Source of the DNA: Methanomassiliicoccales archaeon
Lineage (GTDB): Archaea > Thermoplasmatota > Thermoplasmata > Sysuiplasmatales > Sysuiplasmataceae
Direction of reading: 5' to 3'
Length of the DNA: 6,340 nucleotides
Assembly: GCA_027365715.1 (NCBI GenBank)
Contig: DAHXLZ010000017.1
Location: 1-6,340, forward strand
Part shown: positions 1-5,130 of the stretch, in pieces
Layout of the letters: each line of letters begins with the position of its first letter
Numbering within the stretch: the first letter of the stretch is position 1
Made by a program: the position numbers and the translations under genes
Notes under the pieces: generated by a model
The model's input: only the letters and a program-made list of their open reading frames with translations
Told to the model about the DNA's origin: nothing
Databases searched by the model: none

Positions 1-1037
1 CTGACGGCATTTCCGGCGGTAAGAAGCAGCAGCGGAACAGGCGAAAATCTGTCTGTTTTCAGTCTCCTTCCGGCAACGGTGGGCATTATTATCGGGCCAT
101 GTGCGAGAATCATAGTGAGTACAAAGCCCACTGCAATCGAATGTATGAAAACGTCATGCGTGTCTACGCTCCCGAAACTCAGAAGGTAAACCAGCGAGAG
201 AATGAGGCCCAGAAATAGCCAGGCATATGCTATCCTCGTATGCATCGAGACATATCTCTGCAGCGGCATCACGGATCTGGACAGGATGCTCAGATTTCTC
301 CGTTCGGTGCCATAGACGGACGCTGTGCCGATTGCCATCAGTATGATGCCTGCAGCAACAATCATGTATCTGTATTCCACCATGGAGAAGGGCAGCGACA
401 GCATGAACAGCGCAGCGGACATGGCATAGAGCGACAGGGATGTTTTGAACTGATTTTCTGAATAGCCCTGTGAAATGAATCGGGTGAGTTCTATCCTCTC
501 ACCTATGATGAATATTACAGGGAATGAGAGCAGCAGCATGTCATAGCCAACCGGATAGGTAACTCCGAATACAGGGGAAAGGAGTTCAGATACCCACAGG
601 TCGATGCCGGACAGTATCATGAATCTGAATGATGTCTTCATGCTGGAGAGATCGGAAAGCAGTTTCAGTGTTGCAATGAACAGAGTGCTGCCAAGCAGGA
701 GAAATAACACGCCGGAATAGGAGAGGAGAGCAGAACTGAGGGAAATTCCGGTAGTCACAAGCAGGGTTCCCAGAACTGTGAACTGAACCATCAGGGAAAG
801 CACGGATCTGCGCCTTGCCGAAATGGATTCAAGTGTCGTGAAACTTGCCACCCGTTCGGTCATTATTATGACAGCAATGAAGCCGAATACGACAAGCAGC
901 GGATGGAATCCATAGATTTTGGTGAAGACAGATGTCCTTATGTTCTCCCTTGCCATCAGCCTGAAAACCCCATCCAGAAGGCCAACCACCATAAAGAGTA
1001 TTGAGGATGCCAGGAAAATCCTAACCTGCTTTTTCAA
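1..1037 (-). CDS. NnrS-like multi-pass membrane protein, second paralogue (C-terminus cut by window edge)
   Basis: An uninterrupted minus-strand frame gives 345 residues with no stop before the window edge, so the C-terminus is missing. It is very hydrophobic, with about ten to eleven likely membrane helices (roughly residues 8-27, 44-61, 79-100, 107-125, 165-180, 200-218, 224-242, 266-288, 296-318, 333 onward). It shares motifs in order with the protein at 1948-3210: FHPLLVVFGF (44-53), an FP-x5-G segment followed by RF (172-187) and DVFIHSIAVGF (295-305). Candidate haem or metal ligands are H45, H294, H299 and H313; H313 has no counterpart in the paralogue. The proposed start is TTG at 1037, which overlaps the TGA of the preceding small gene and follows an in-frame stop; the next ATG lies 15 codons downstream. 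The overlap suggests translational coupling. NnrS proteins are haem- and copper-containing membrane proteins linked to nitrosative stress; family membership here is judged from layout and motifs, not a search. Confidence 0.75.
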   Translation of the reverse strand, partial: MKKQVRIFLASSILFMVVGLLDGVFRLMARENIRTSVFTKIYGFHPLLVVFGFIAVIIMTERVASFTTLESISARRRSVLSLMVQFTVLGTLLVTTGISLSSALLSYSGVLFLLLGSTLFIATLKLLSDLSSMKTSFRFMILSGIDLWVSELLSPVFGVTYPVGYDMLLLSFPVIFIIGERIELTRFISQGYSENQFKTSLSLYAMSAALFMLSLPFSMVEYRYMIVAAGIILMAIGTASVYGTERRNLSILSRSVMPLQRYVSMHTRIAYAWLFLGLILSLVYLLSFGSVDTHDVFIHSIAVGFVLTMILAHGPIIMPTVAGRRLKTDRFSPVPLLLLTAGNAV

Positions 1038-1213
1038 ACAGACCCGCCTTCGTAATGATCATACACTGTCCATATGGGATGAACCAACTCCCTTTCAAGT
1101 TCTTTTTTACTTCTGCCGGCCGCTGCTTTGGCCGGTTTGAGAAGCGGGTCTATCACGGGAATGACCGAGCCTGCCGGACACCAGTCTGCCAGATGATCGA
1201 GAGCATTGAGCAC
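1034..1213 (-). CDS. Small conserved-looking protein of unknown function, 59 residues
   Basis: I do not recognise this protein. It starts with GTG one base after the TAA of the DUF2249-cupin gene and its TGA overlaps the TTG start of the next membrane protein, so it is tightly packed inside an operon. An in-frame TTG at 1240 would add nine residues (mostly Ser) overlapping the upstream gene; the GTG is preferred because it avoids that overlap. No strong ribosome site is visible for either, so expression probably depends on coupling. The protein is soluble-looking, with an N-terminal amphipathic stretch, one cysteine in WCPAGS (11-16), a basic middle (KPAKAAAGRSKK, 26-37) and a C-terminal HPIW and YDHYEGG segment (45-57). 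Amino-acid composition looks natural rather than like an antisense shadow. With two histidines, one cysteine and two tyrosines in 59 residues it could bind a metal or act as an accessory to the NnrS-like proteins, but this is speculation. Confidence 0.6.
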   Translation of the reverse strand: MLNALDHLADWCPAGSVIPVIDPLLKPAKAAAGRSKKELERELVHPIWTVYDHYEGGSV

Positions 1214-1214
1214 G

Positions 1215-1874
1215 TTACTGCTCGAAGAGTCCCTTTTCAATCATTTCTGAAATCCTGTCATGGTCGCTTGCGCCCGGAGGAGGTACAACAATGTGAAGGA
1301 TCTGCATGTCCGTTGCAGCCTTTATTCCACGCTTACTGCCGCCTCTGACAACAACCATATCGCCCTGTCTTACGCTGAACCTGGAAGAGGATGCGACAAC
1401 TTCACCTTCGCCCTTATAGACAAAAATCACCACATCGTTTGCAGGAGTATGTACAGGAATGAACTGTCCTGCCCTGAAGTATGCCATTATGACGCGGTAT
1501 CCCTCGGCTGAAAAAACAGGCACAGGAGAGAAGGAGTGTTCATCGTATGTTCTCTCCTTTTCTATATTGGTAAATACAACATCCCGTTCGTTTCCCTTCG
1601 CTTCAGAATCGCTGGCAGATTTCTTCCTGAAGACGGCAACCCACTCCGATTCATTCTTTTTGTATGCACTGTATGCCGATGAGTCGAAATCCTTCCGCTC
1701 GTGCTTCATGAACTGAACGAGATGCACTGGTTCGTGGTCGTTTACGACGAGCATTTCTCCGCCGGGCTCGAGTCGGTCGAAAATTCTTTCGATGTGGTTA
1801 TGTCTCGCCGCTGGAGGCATGTTCCTTACATCAACAACAGTAGGCTCCTGATGTTTCTTTTCCTGATATGACAT
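1215..1874 (-). CDS. DUF2249 domain fused to a C-terminal cupin domain
   Basis: A 219-residue soluble protein with two domains. Residues 11-85 match the DUF2249 pattern: VVDVRNMPPAARH (13-25), a DRLEPGGEM turn (33-41), the characteristic NDHEP (45-49) and a WVAVFRKK end (78-85). A charged linker leads to a single cupin barrel (about 118-198) with G136-x5-H142 and Gly155 for motif 1 and G171 to H194 for motif 2. The second histidine and the glutamate of the classic cupin motif 1 are replaced (HTP, then Asp147), so metal binding may be reduced or altered. DUF2249 proteins are often found near denitrification, NO-response and NnrS genes; their biochemical role is not established. The gene has its own likely promoter, and the ATG at 1874 lies about 29 bases from the TATA centre with no ribosome site, suggesting a leaderless message. 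It sits between two NnrS-like genes and is followed after one base by a 59-residue unknown gene. Confidence 0.88.
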   Translation of the reverse strand: MSYQEKKHQEPTVVDVRNMPPAARHNHIERIFDRLEPGGEMLVVNDHEPVHLVQFMKHERKDFDSSAYSAYKKNESEWVAVFRKKSASDSEAKGNERDVVFTNIEKERTYDEHSFSPVPVFSAEGYRVIMAYFRAGQFIPVHTPANDVVIFVYKGEGEVVASSSRFSVRQGDMVVVRGGSKRGIKAATDMQILHIVVPPPGASDHDRISEMIEKGLFEQ

Positions 1875-1897
1875 GGAGATTAAATGACGGCGTATGA

Positions 1898-1908
1898 ACT
1901 AAATAGAT
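1898..1908 (-). promoter_or_regulatory. TATA-like box for the DUF2249-cupin gene
   Basis: On the minus strand the sequence ATCTATTTAGT is the most AT-rich stretch in the 73-base gap. Its centre is about 29 bases before the ATG at 1874, which places transcription start at or within a few bases of the start codon. There is no Shine-Dalgarno sequence in between, consistent with a leaderless transcript. A palindrome lies directly upstream. Confidence 0.5.
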
Positions 1909-1909
1909 G

Positions 1910-1929
1910 TGCCCTAACGCATTAGGGCA
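1910..1929. repeat. Perfect 8-bp inverted repeat with 4-base loop (operator or hairpin)
   Basis: The minus strand reads TGCCCTAATGCGTTAGGGCA: eight perfectly complementary bases on each side of a four-base loop. It lies 18 bases after the stop of the upstream NnrS-like gene and immediately upstream of the TATA-like box of the DUF2249-cupin gene. The position favours a regulator-binding site or BRE-proximal operator. A terminator hairpin is the alternative, but no T-run follows it on the minus strand. Confidence 0.6.
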
Positions 1930-1947
1930 GGCCCACGTCAGTGAATT

Positions 1948-3210
1948 TTATCTCATTCTTAAAAGCATGACGATGAACATGGCAAAACCTGCTGCCGAAA
2001 GAATTACAGAATAGGGTGCAGACGCCGACAGGTAATTCAACCCCGCCGCATTGAGCACATCAACTGATATCCGCCAGGCGTTTCCAAGCGTGTATACAAG
2101 GACGGGGCTGCTGCTCAGCCCCCTGTAAGGTGCCCTTCTTGCCAGGACAGAGACCAGAAGCGTTGGAGTGAATGACATGATACTGACAGGCAGGAAGCCA
2201 ACGCCGAGTGCGTGTATGAACGCATCCCGGATCCACGGCGCATCAGTGGAATGCAATGAAACCATCGACACGTACAGAGGAGCGAAAAGCAGGCCGGCAA
2301 TGAGCCATGCGCCTGCCACCGATGAAGTGTTCCTGAAGTAGAAATATCTGCTTCTGTCACGCTCATTCATGCGTTTCATGACATCTGGCTGCACATAATA
2401 ATGAAAAATTCTGATACCGTAGAGGAAAAGCAGTGCACTGAGGCTCCAGAGTATTGTTACCGCAGCGATAAGAGGATTATTGACGTCCGGCGGCAGAAAC
2501 ATCGAAAGAGCTGTCAGTACTATCGAGATAGATGCCGCCAGGCATGAAAGCATCAGCGACCGCTTGTTCAGTTTCACAAACCTGAAATGTATTGTTCTTG
2601 TCTCAACGCCGAAAACCATCATTGCCGGAAATCCGAAAAGTGTGATCTCCAGAAATGGAAAGGAACTCCAGCCTGCCCTGTGCAGGGACACGTTGAAATA
2701 AAGTTTCATAAATCCGGCAACTATCAGTGAAATAAGCGAAAGCCAGAAGAATGGCTCTGCAACTGCAAGCGGTCCTTTTGGCTTACCAAGAACGGGTGCA
2801 AGCAGCGCGAGGGATGTTACAGCGGCCAGTATAAACAGAATGTCGCCCGATGCCTGCAATGTTGGGTTCTGGTATATCCATAATGAGTTTGCCGATATCA
2901 GGAAGATAATTGACAGTGCGGCAGCGCCTCCTTGACCGAGTTCCGCGTTCTTGAATCTGGGAAGAACGGCGTATGATACTCCAAGAATAAACAGCGTAAG
3001 GAAGCCAAACACTTCCATTACCGGATGGATGTAAAACAGGCTGGCGGATGAATTCTGTCCGGCAAAATAATCAAATGAATACATGAAGCCGATAAATGCA
3101 GCCAGAAGAGCCAGGAATATTCCCGAAGACACGGCAGCAAAGGTCAGATAGTGCGATTTTATGATTCTTCCCCGGCTGCCGGCCGTACCTTTCTCTGCCT
3201 CAATTTTCAT
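1948..3210 (-). CDS. NnrS-like multi-pass haem/copper-type membrane protein, first paralogue
   Basis: A complete 420-residue protein, close to the usual size of NnrS family members (about 400 residues, 12 helices). After a charged cytoplasmic N-terminus (1-20) there are about twelve hydrophobic segments (approximately 24-46, 57-83, 97-112, 122-142, 152-170, 186-204, 218-238, 247-267, 297-317, 331-356, 366-385, 398-417). Histidines that could bind haem or metal occur as YIHPVMEVFGF (60-70), H177, TIHFRF (206-211), H270, H320 and DAFIHALGVGF (329-339). LPRF (83-86) and FGFPAMMVFGVETR (192-205) are also typical of this superfamily. NnrS proteins relieve nitrosative stress in bacteria; in archaea the role is unknown. 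It leads a minus-strand cluster with a DUF2249-cupin, a small protein and a paralogue. The ATG is preferred since it follows a plausible promoter; no ribosome site is visible. Assignment to NnrS rather than to a related haem-copper oxidase subunit I-like family is from pattern recognition only. Confidence 0.8.
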   Translation of the reverse strand: MKIEAEKGTAGSRGRIIKSHYLTFAAVSSGIFLALLAAFIGFMYSFDYFAGQNSSASLFYIHPVMEVFGFLTLFILGVSYAVLPRFKNAELGQGGAAALSIIFLISANSLWIYQNPTLQASGDILFILAAVTSLALLAPVLGKPKGPLAVAEPFFWLSLISLIVAGFMKLYFNVSLHRAGWSSFPFLEITLFGFPAMMVFGVETRTIHFRFVKLNKRSLMLSCLAASISIVLTALSMFLPPDVNNPLIAAVTILWSLSALLFLYGIRIFHYYVQPDVMKRMNERDRSRYFYFRNTSSVAGAWLIAGLLFAPLYVSMVSLHSTDAPWIRDAFIHALGVGFLPVSIMSFTPTLLVSVLARRAPYRGLSSSPVLVYTLGNAWRISVDVLNAAGLNYLSASAPYSVILSAAGFAMFIVMLLRMR

Positions 3211-3242
3211 AACCGTGTTGATACGACAGGAAAATCAAGCGC

Positions 3243-3252
3243 GCGATAAACC
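3243..3252 (-). promoter_or_regulatory. Promoter (BRE/TATA-like) of the first NnrS-like gene
   Basis: The minus strand reads CCAAAGGTTTATCGCGC, a purine-rich BRE-like element followed by the TATA-like GTTTATC. Its centre is about 38 bases before the ATG at 3210, giving an expected leader of roughly a dozen bases. It is the only good TATA-like sequence close to this start. Confidence 0.5.
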
Positions 3253-3311
3253 TTTGGTGTCGATCTTTCAGGCTCTGCCCGCAATCACCGCGATCACTCT
3301 CTCAGGCATGG

Positions 3312-3327
3312 TCCCGAATATTTGGGA
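3312..3327. repeat. Near-perfect 16-bp palindrome, candidate operator
   Basis: TCCCGAATATTTGGGA reads almost the same on both strands; only one symmetric base pair (positions 5 and 12) breaks it. It abuts the ferredoxin TATA box and also lies in the divergent region upstream of the NnrS-like gene. The location at the BRE suggests a transcription-factor site acting on the ferredoxin promoter. Confidence 0.45.
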
Positions 3328-3341
3328 TTAATTAATTATAT
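3328..3341 (+). promoter_or_regulatory. TATA-box region of the ferredoxin gene
   Basis: TTAATTAATTATAT is by far the most AT-rich stretch between 3211 and 3380. Transcription would start about 25 bases downstream, around 3358-3363, leaving a leader of roughly 20 bases that carries a ribosome site. Confidence 0.6.
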
Positions 3342-3363
3342 TCGAAGTCCAGAAGATATCGCT

Positions 3364-3371
3364 GGAAGGAG
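3364..3371 (+). promoter_or_regulatory. Ribosome binding site of the ferredoxin gene
   Basis: GGAAGGAG ends nine bases before the ATG at 3381. It partly matches the archaeal anti-Shine-Dalgarno sequence and supports this ATG. Confidence 0.55.
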
Positions 3372-3380
3372 TGTTTCAGG

Positions 3381-3821
3381 ATGGTTGAACTCGATACTCT
3401 GGACTATAAGCCCAAACCGATTGATCAGAATTTTCTGAACGACGAGCAGAATTACCCTGTAACGGGTGAGCATTTCGAACATTCGATAAGGGCAGAAGGA
3501 ATTCAGAGACTTGATGCCGAAGGCAAGCCGTATCCGACAAAACTGGGCATACATGGAACAGCCGTTGCGGTTGACTGGGAAACATGTATTGCTGATGGAG
3601 CCTGTATGGACGTCTGCCCTGTGACACTTTACGAGTGGGCGCTGAATCTTGGCCAGATGGGAACAGGAAACGACAGGAAGATTGCTGACGACAAGGAACT
3701 GTGGAACAAGTACAGGACGGACAAGTGCGATCCGGTGCGCGAAAAAGACTGTGTGTACTGCATGGCCTGCGTTCCGGTTTGCCCGACAAACGCCATAAAA
3801 ATCACTGAAGGCGTAATTTAG
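3381..3821 (+). CDS. zfx: Zinc-containing dicluster ferredoxin
   Basis: A 146-residue acidic ferredoxin of the archaeal zinc-containing type, a soluble electron carrier that in related thermoacidophiles accepts electrons from 2-oxoacid:ferredoxin oxidoreductases. The first cluster motif is C69-x2-D72-x2-C75-x3-C79-P: aspartate replaces the second cysteine, which in this family goes with a [3Fe-4S] centre. The second motif, C124-x2-C127-x2-C130-x3-C134-P, is complete for [4Fe-4S]. Zinc ligands expected by comparison with Sulfolobus ferredoxin are H31 and H34 (GEHFEH), H58 (LGIHGT) and D117 (CDPV). The N-terminal extension of about 60 residues is the zinc-binding arm. It is longer than the roughly 103-residue Sulfolobus form and near the Thermoplasma length, with larger spacings between H34 and H58 and between the two cluster motifs. 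C116, next to the zinc-ligand aspartate, is an extra cysteine. The gene has its own promoter, ribosome site and upstream palindrome and appears to be monocistronic, divergent from the NnrS-like cluster. Confidence 0.97.
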   Translation: MVELDTLDYKPKPIDQNFLNDEQNYPVTGEHFEHSIRAEGIQRLDAEGKPYPTKLGIHGTAVAVDWETCIADGACMDVCPVTLYEWALNLGQMGTGNDRKIADDKELWNKYRTDKCDPVREKDCVYCMACVPVCPTNAIKITEGVI

Positions 3822-4149
3822 CGACGGAGTGAAAACACGAAACTTCCTGAGCGGACTGCCGGGGCTGAAATTAGCCAGAGGCATTCGTGAGACATCCTCG
3901 TCATGAGAAATTCAGTGGCAGAATTGATTATATTTCTCGGCCATATTGATGAATGTGGGCCATCTTCCACGAACAGGGTGAGCGGCAAGGTCGGACCGGA
4001 ATCCTGCGTTATATGTAGCAGCGATTGCAGGGCTTACGAATGTTCCAGCAACATGCAGACCAAATTGTCTTCGATCTCTTGTATGCAGTTGCATTTCTAT
4101 TTTAAAACAGTGTGCACTTTCAACTTTGCTGCCCGCAGCTCGTCTCTGA
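3822..4149. other. Gene-poor stretch between ferredoxin and membrane-anchored protein
   Basis: The 3' ends of two convergent genes face each other across 328 bases. No RNA gene, strong terminator or mobile-element end is visible. A 25-codon GTG-started frame at 3829-3906 (plus) directly follows the ferredoxin and has GGAG too close to the start to be convincing. The best frame is a minus-strand stretch at 3912-4094, described separately. AGCTCGTC occurs twice, 15 bases apart, around 4137-4159, across the end of the membrane-protein gene. Confidence 0.5.
3912..4094 (-). pseudogene. Possible gene remnant or small ORF of unknown origin
   Basis: A 60-codon frame (open as far as 4118) whose product has natural-looking composition, with segments such as FVSPAIAATYNAG (about 19-31), HPVRGRWPTFIN (38-49) and a C-terminal MAEKYNQFCH. 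I do not recognise it. There is no ribosome site or clear promoter before its ATG, and the upstream frame is closed by a stop just before the neighbouring gene's end. It could be the tail of a decayed gene, for example a transposase fragment, or chance. The opposite strand also has an open frame (3903-4196), but that overlaps the end of the membrane-protein gene and reads as unnatural protein. Confidence 0.2.
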
Positions 4150-4701
4150 TTAGCTCGTCATTGCATCTACCTCGGACTGTATCAGCGACTTCATAGTTGA
4201 GGCCGATATGTAGCTGGACACGAGCGAAGAATGCTGACTGTATATTACCGCGAAGATGTAGTCGCCCAGCTTCCCGTACGCGAAGCCTGAATGGCTGAGA
4301 ATGTCGAGCACCACAATGCTTGCACCTCTGTATGTCATGTTCTGCATACTGCCGCCGGAAATCTTGAGAAGAGGGCTGAACAACGTGGTGAGGTTGAGAA
4401 ACTCTTTGTTTGAGAAACTTGTGCTCTTGAATTGTATGACGGCGAACTGCAGACTGCCCGCCGTGTTATTGAAGTACACGCTTTCCACCTTCACTCCACC
4501 CGGAGGAGAGCCGGCACTTGAGGCGGAACCGCTGATTACGTTTGATGCGGTGTAGTTGCTGGCTCCCGTGGCACTGTCCACCTGTGATGTTGATGGAAAT
4601 CCGAAATGAGGCGCTGCGAACAAAGGCATAATAAAGACGAAAACGACCGCTGCCACAACTATCAGTGCGATGATTCCTGCAAGGACATGAGTAACCTTCA
4701 T
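4150..4701 (-). CDS. Small single-helix membrane-anchored, surface-exposed protein of unknown function
   Basis: A 183-residue protein that I do not recognise. Residues 5-29 form one strong hydrophobic helix after a short positively charged start (MKVTH), acting as an uncleaved signal anchor. A low-complexity Ser/Gly/Ala/Pro-rich linker (about 36-70) leads to a compact domain (71-183) with alternating beta-like hydrophobic stretches, for example SLQFAVIQF (83-91), GASIVVLDIL (126-135) and LGDYIFAVIY (145-154). There are four N-glycosylation sequons (N49, N78, N103, N121) and no cysteine, fitting an extracytoplasmic position in an archaeon. The ATG is supported by GGTGA at 4711-4715, nine bases upstream, and a TATA-like box further up. 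No neighbour suggests a role. The fold could be a substrate-binding or sensor-like domain, but this is a guess. Confidence 0.8.
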   Translation of the reverse strand: MKVTHVLAGIIALIVVAAVVFVFIMPLFAAPHFGFPSTSQVDSATGASNYTASNVISGSASSAGSPPGGVKVESVYFNNTAGSLQFAVIQFKSTSFSNKEFLNLTTLFSPLLKISGGSMQNMTYRGASIVVLDILSHSGFAYGKLGDYIFAVIYSQHSSLVSSYISASTMKSLIQSEVDAMTS

Positions 4702-4742
4702 GGCCCATCCTCACCGAGTTACGGTTTATGTTGTTTTCGGTC

Positions 4743-4750
4743 GATTTATC
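4743..4750 (-). promoter_or_regulatory. TATA-like box of the membrane-anchored protein gene
   Basis: The minus strand reads CTGATAAATCGA; its centre lies about 46 bases before the ATG at 4701, so transcription would start near 4720, just upstream of the GGTGA ribosome site. The same bases read TTTATC on the plus strand and could also serve the doubtful frame at 4789-5130. Confidence 0.4.
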
Positions 4751-4788
4751 AGTTCTGCAGATTTGTCCCTCAGCTATTCGGCGTTATA

Positions 4789-5130
4789 ATGGTCTGCCGC
4801 ACTGACATTTCAATTCACTTTCCATCAGTGAGGCACCCGCCAGAACTCCGCAGGATTTGGCAATCACTGCTGAAGATGGTCATATCGGGGCCCGACGTGC
4901 GAGACCGCCGCCTTAACAAGTGCCAGTGCACGGTTAACAAGCTCGATCTTCACTGCAACCGGAGAGCGAGCTGTTTCGGATCTGATTTCCTGTTAATCCA
5001 GCATCCATTCTGTTTCACCAGAAACGAATACATCTGTGGCACTGAGCATACAGAGGCTCCAGGTATCAGATGTTCACACTCCAATGAAGCAGAAAAAATT
5101 GTGAGGGAATCGGCAAGGAACGGCAACTAA
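4789..5130 (+). CDS. Doubtful ORF, 113 residues, cysteine-rich, may not be real
   Basis: The plus-strand frame is open from 4606, but only the part from the ATG at 4789 lies outside the opposite-strand gene. A TTTATC at 4745-4750 would place a transcription start about 17 bases upstream of this ATG; there is no ribosome site. The product is basic at first and has seven cysteines (such as KCQC and LHC) without a regular zinc-finger spacing. Third codon positions in its middle are fairly GC-rich, like true genes here, but the amino-acid order looks unstructured. It ends four bases inside the 3' end of the methyltransferase gene. Most likely a chance frame or a decayed gene. Confidence 0.15.
   Translation: MVCRTDISIHFPSVRHPPELRRIWQSLLKMVISGPDVRDRRLNKCQCTVNKLDLHCNRRASCFGSDFLLIQHPFCFTRNEYICGTEHTEAPGIRCSHSNEAEKIVRESARNGN
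5093..5098 (-). terminator. T-run terminator candidate after the methyltransferase gene
   Basis: Six T residues on the minus strand (ATTTTTTCT), about 29 bases after the stop codon. Archaeal RNA polymerase can terminate at such T-runs without a hairpin. It is the longest T-run near this gene end. Confidence 0.35.

Larger units (their letters stand above)
4702..5126. other. 425-base gap between two minus-strand genes
   Basis: The left end holds the promoter and ribosome site of the membrane-anchored protein, and the right end a T-run that could end the methyltransferase transcript. Between them I see no tRNA, no rRNA and no repeat array. The only long open frame is on the plus strand (described at 4789-5130). 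The gap is unusually long for an otherwise compact genome, so a noncoding RNA or a decayed gene is possible, but nothing visible proves either. Confidence 0.5.

Noticed and set aside
240..461. 73-codon plus-strand frame
   Set aside because: Antisense to the second NnrS-like gene, which is continuous through this region; the product is rich in His, Gln and Arg as expected from a shadow.
1055..1716. Several plus-strand frames of 83-97 codons
   Set aside because: They lie opposite the DUF2249-cupin and small-protein genes, have no promoter or ribosome site, and give unnatural proteins.
1910..1929. Palindrome as an intrinsic terminator of the first NnrS-like gene
   Set aside because: No T-run follows on the minus strand, and its position next to a TATA-like box fits a regulatory site better; not fully excluded.
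3336..3884. 182-codon minus-strand open frame opposite the ferredoxin
   Set aside because: It is antisense to a certain ferredoxin gene and its product has no domain character; the same applies to the 137-codon frame at 3376-3789.
4606..4788. Upstream part of the 174-codon plus-strand frame
   Set aside because: It overlaps the N-terminal coding region of the membrane-anchored protein on the other strand, so an earlier start is unlikely.
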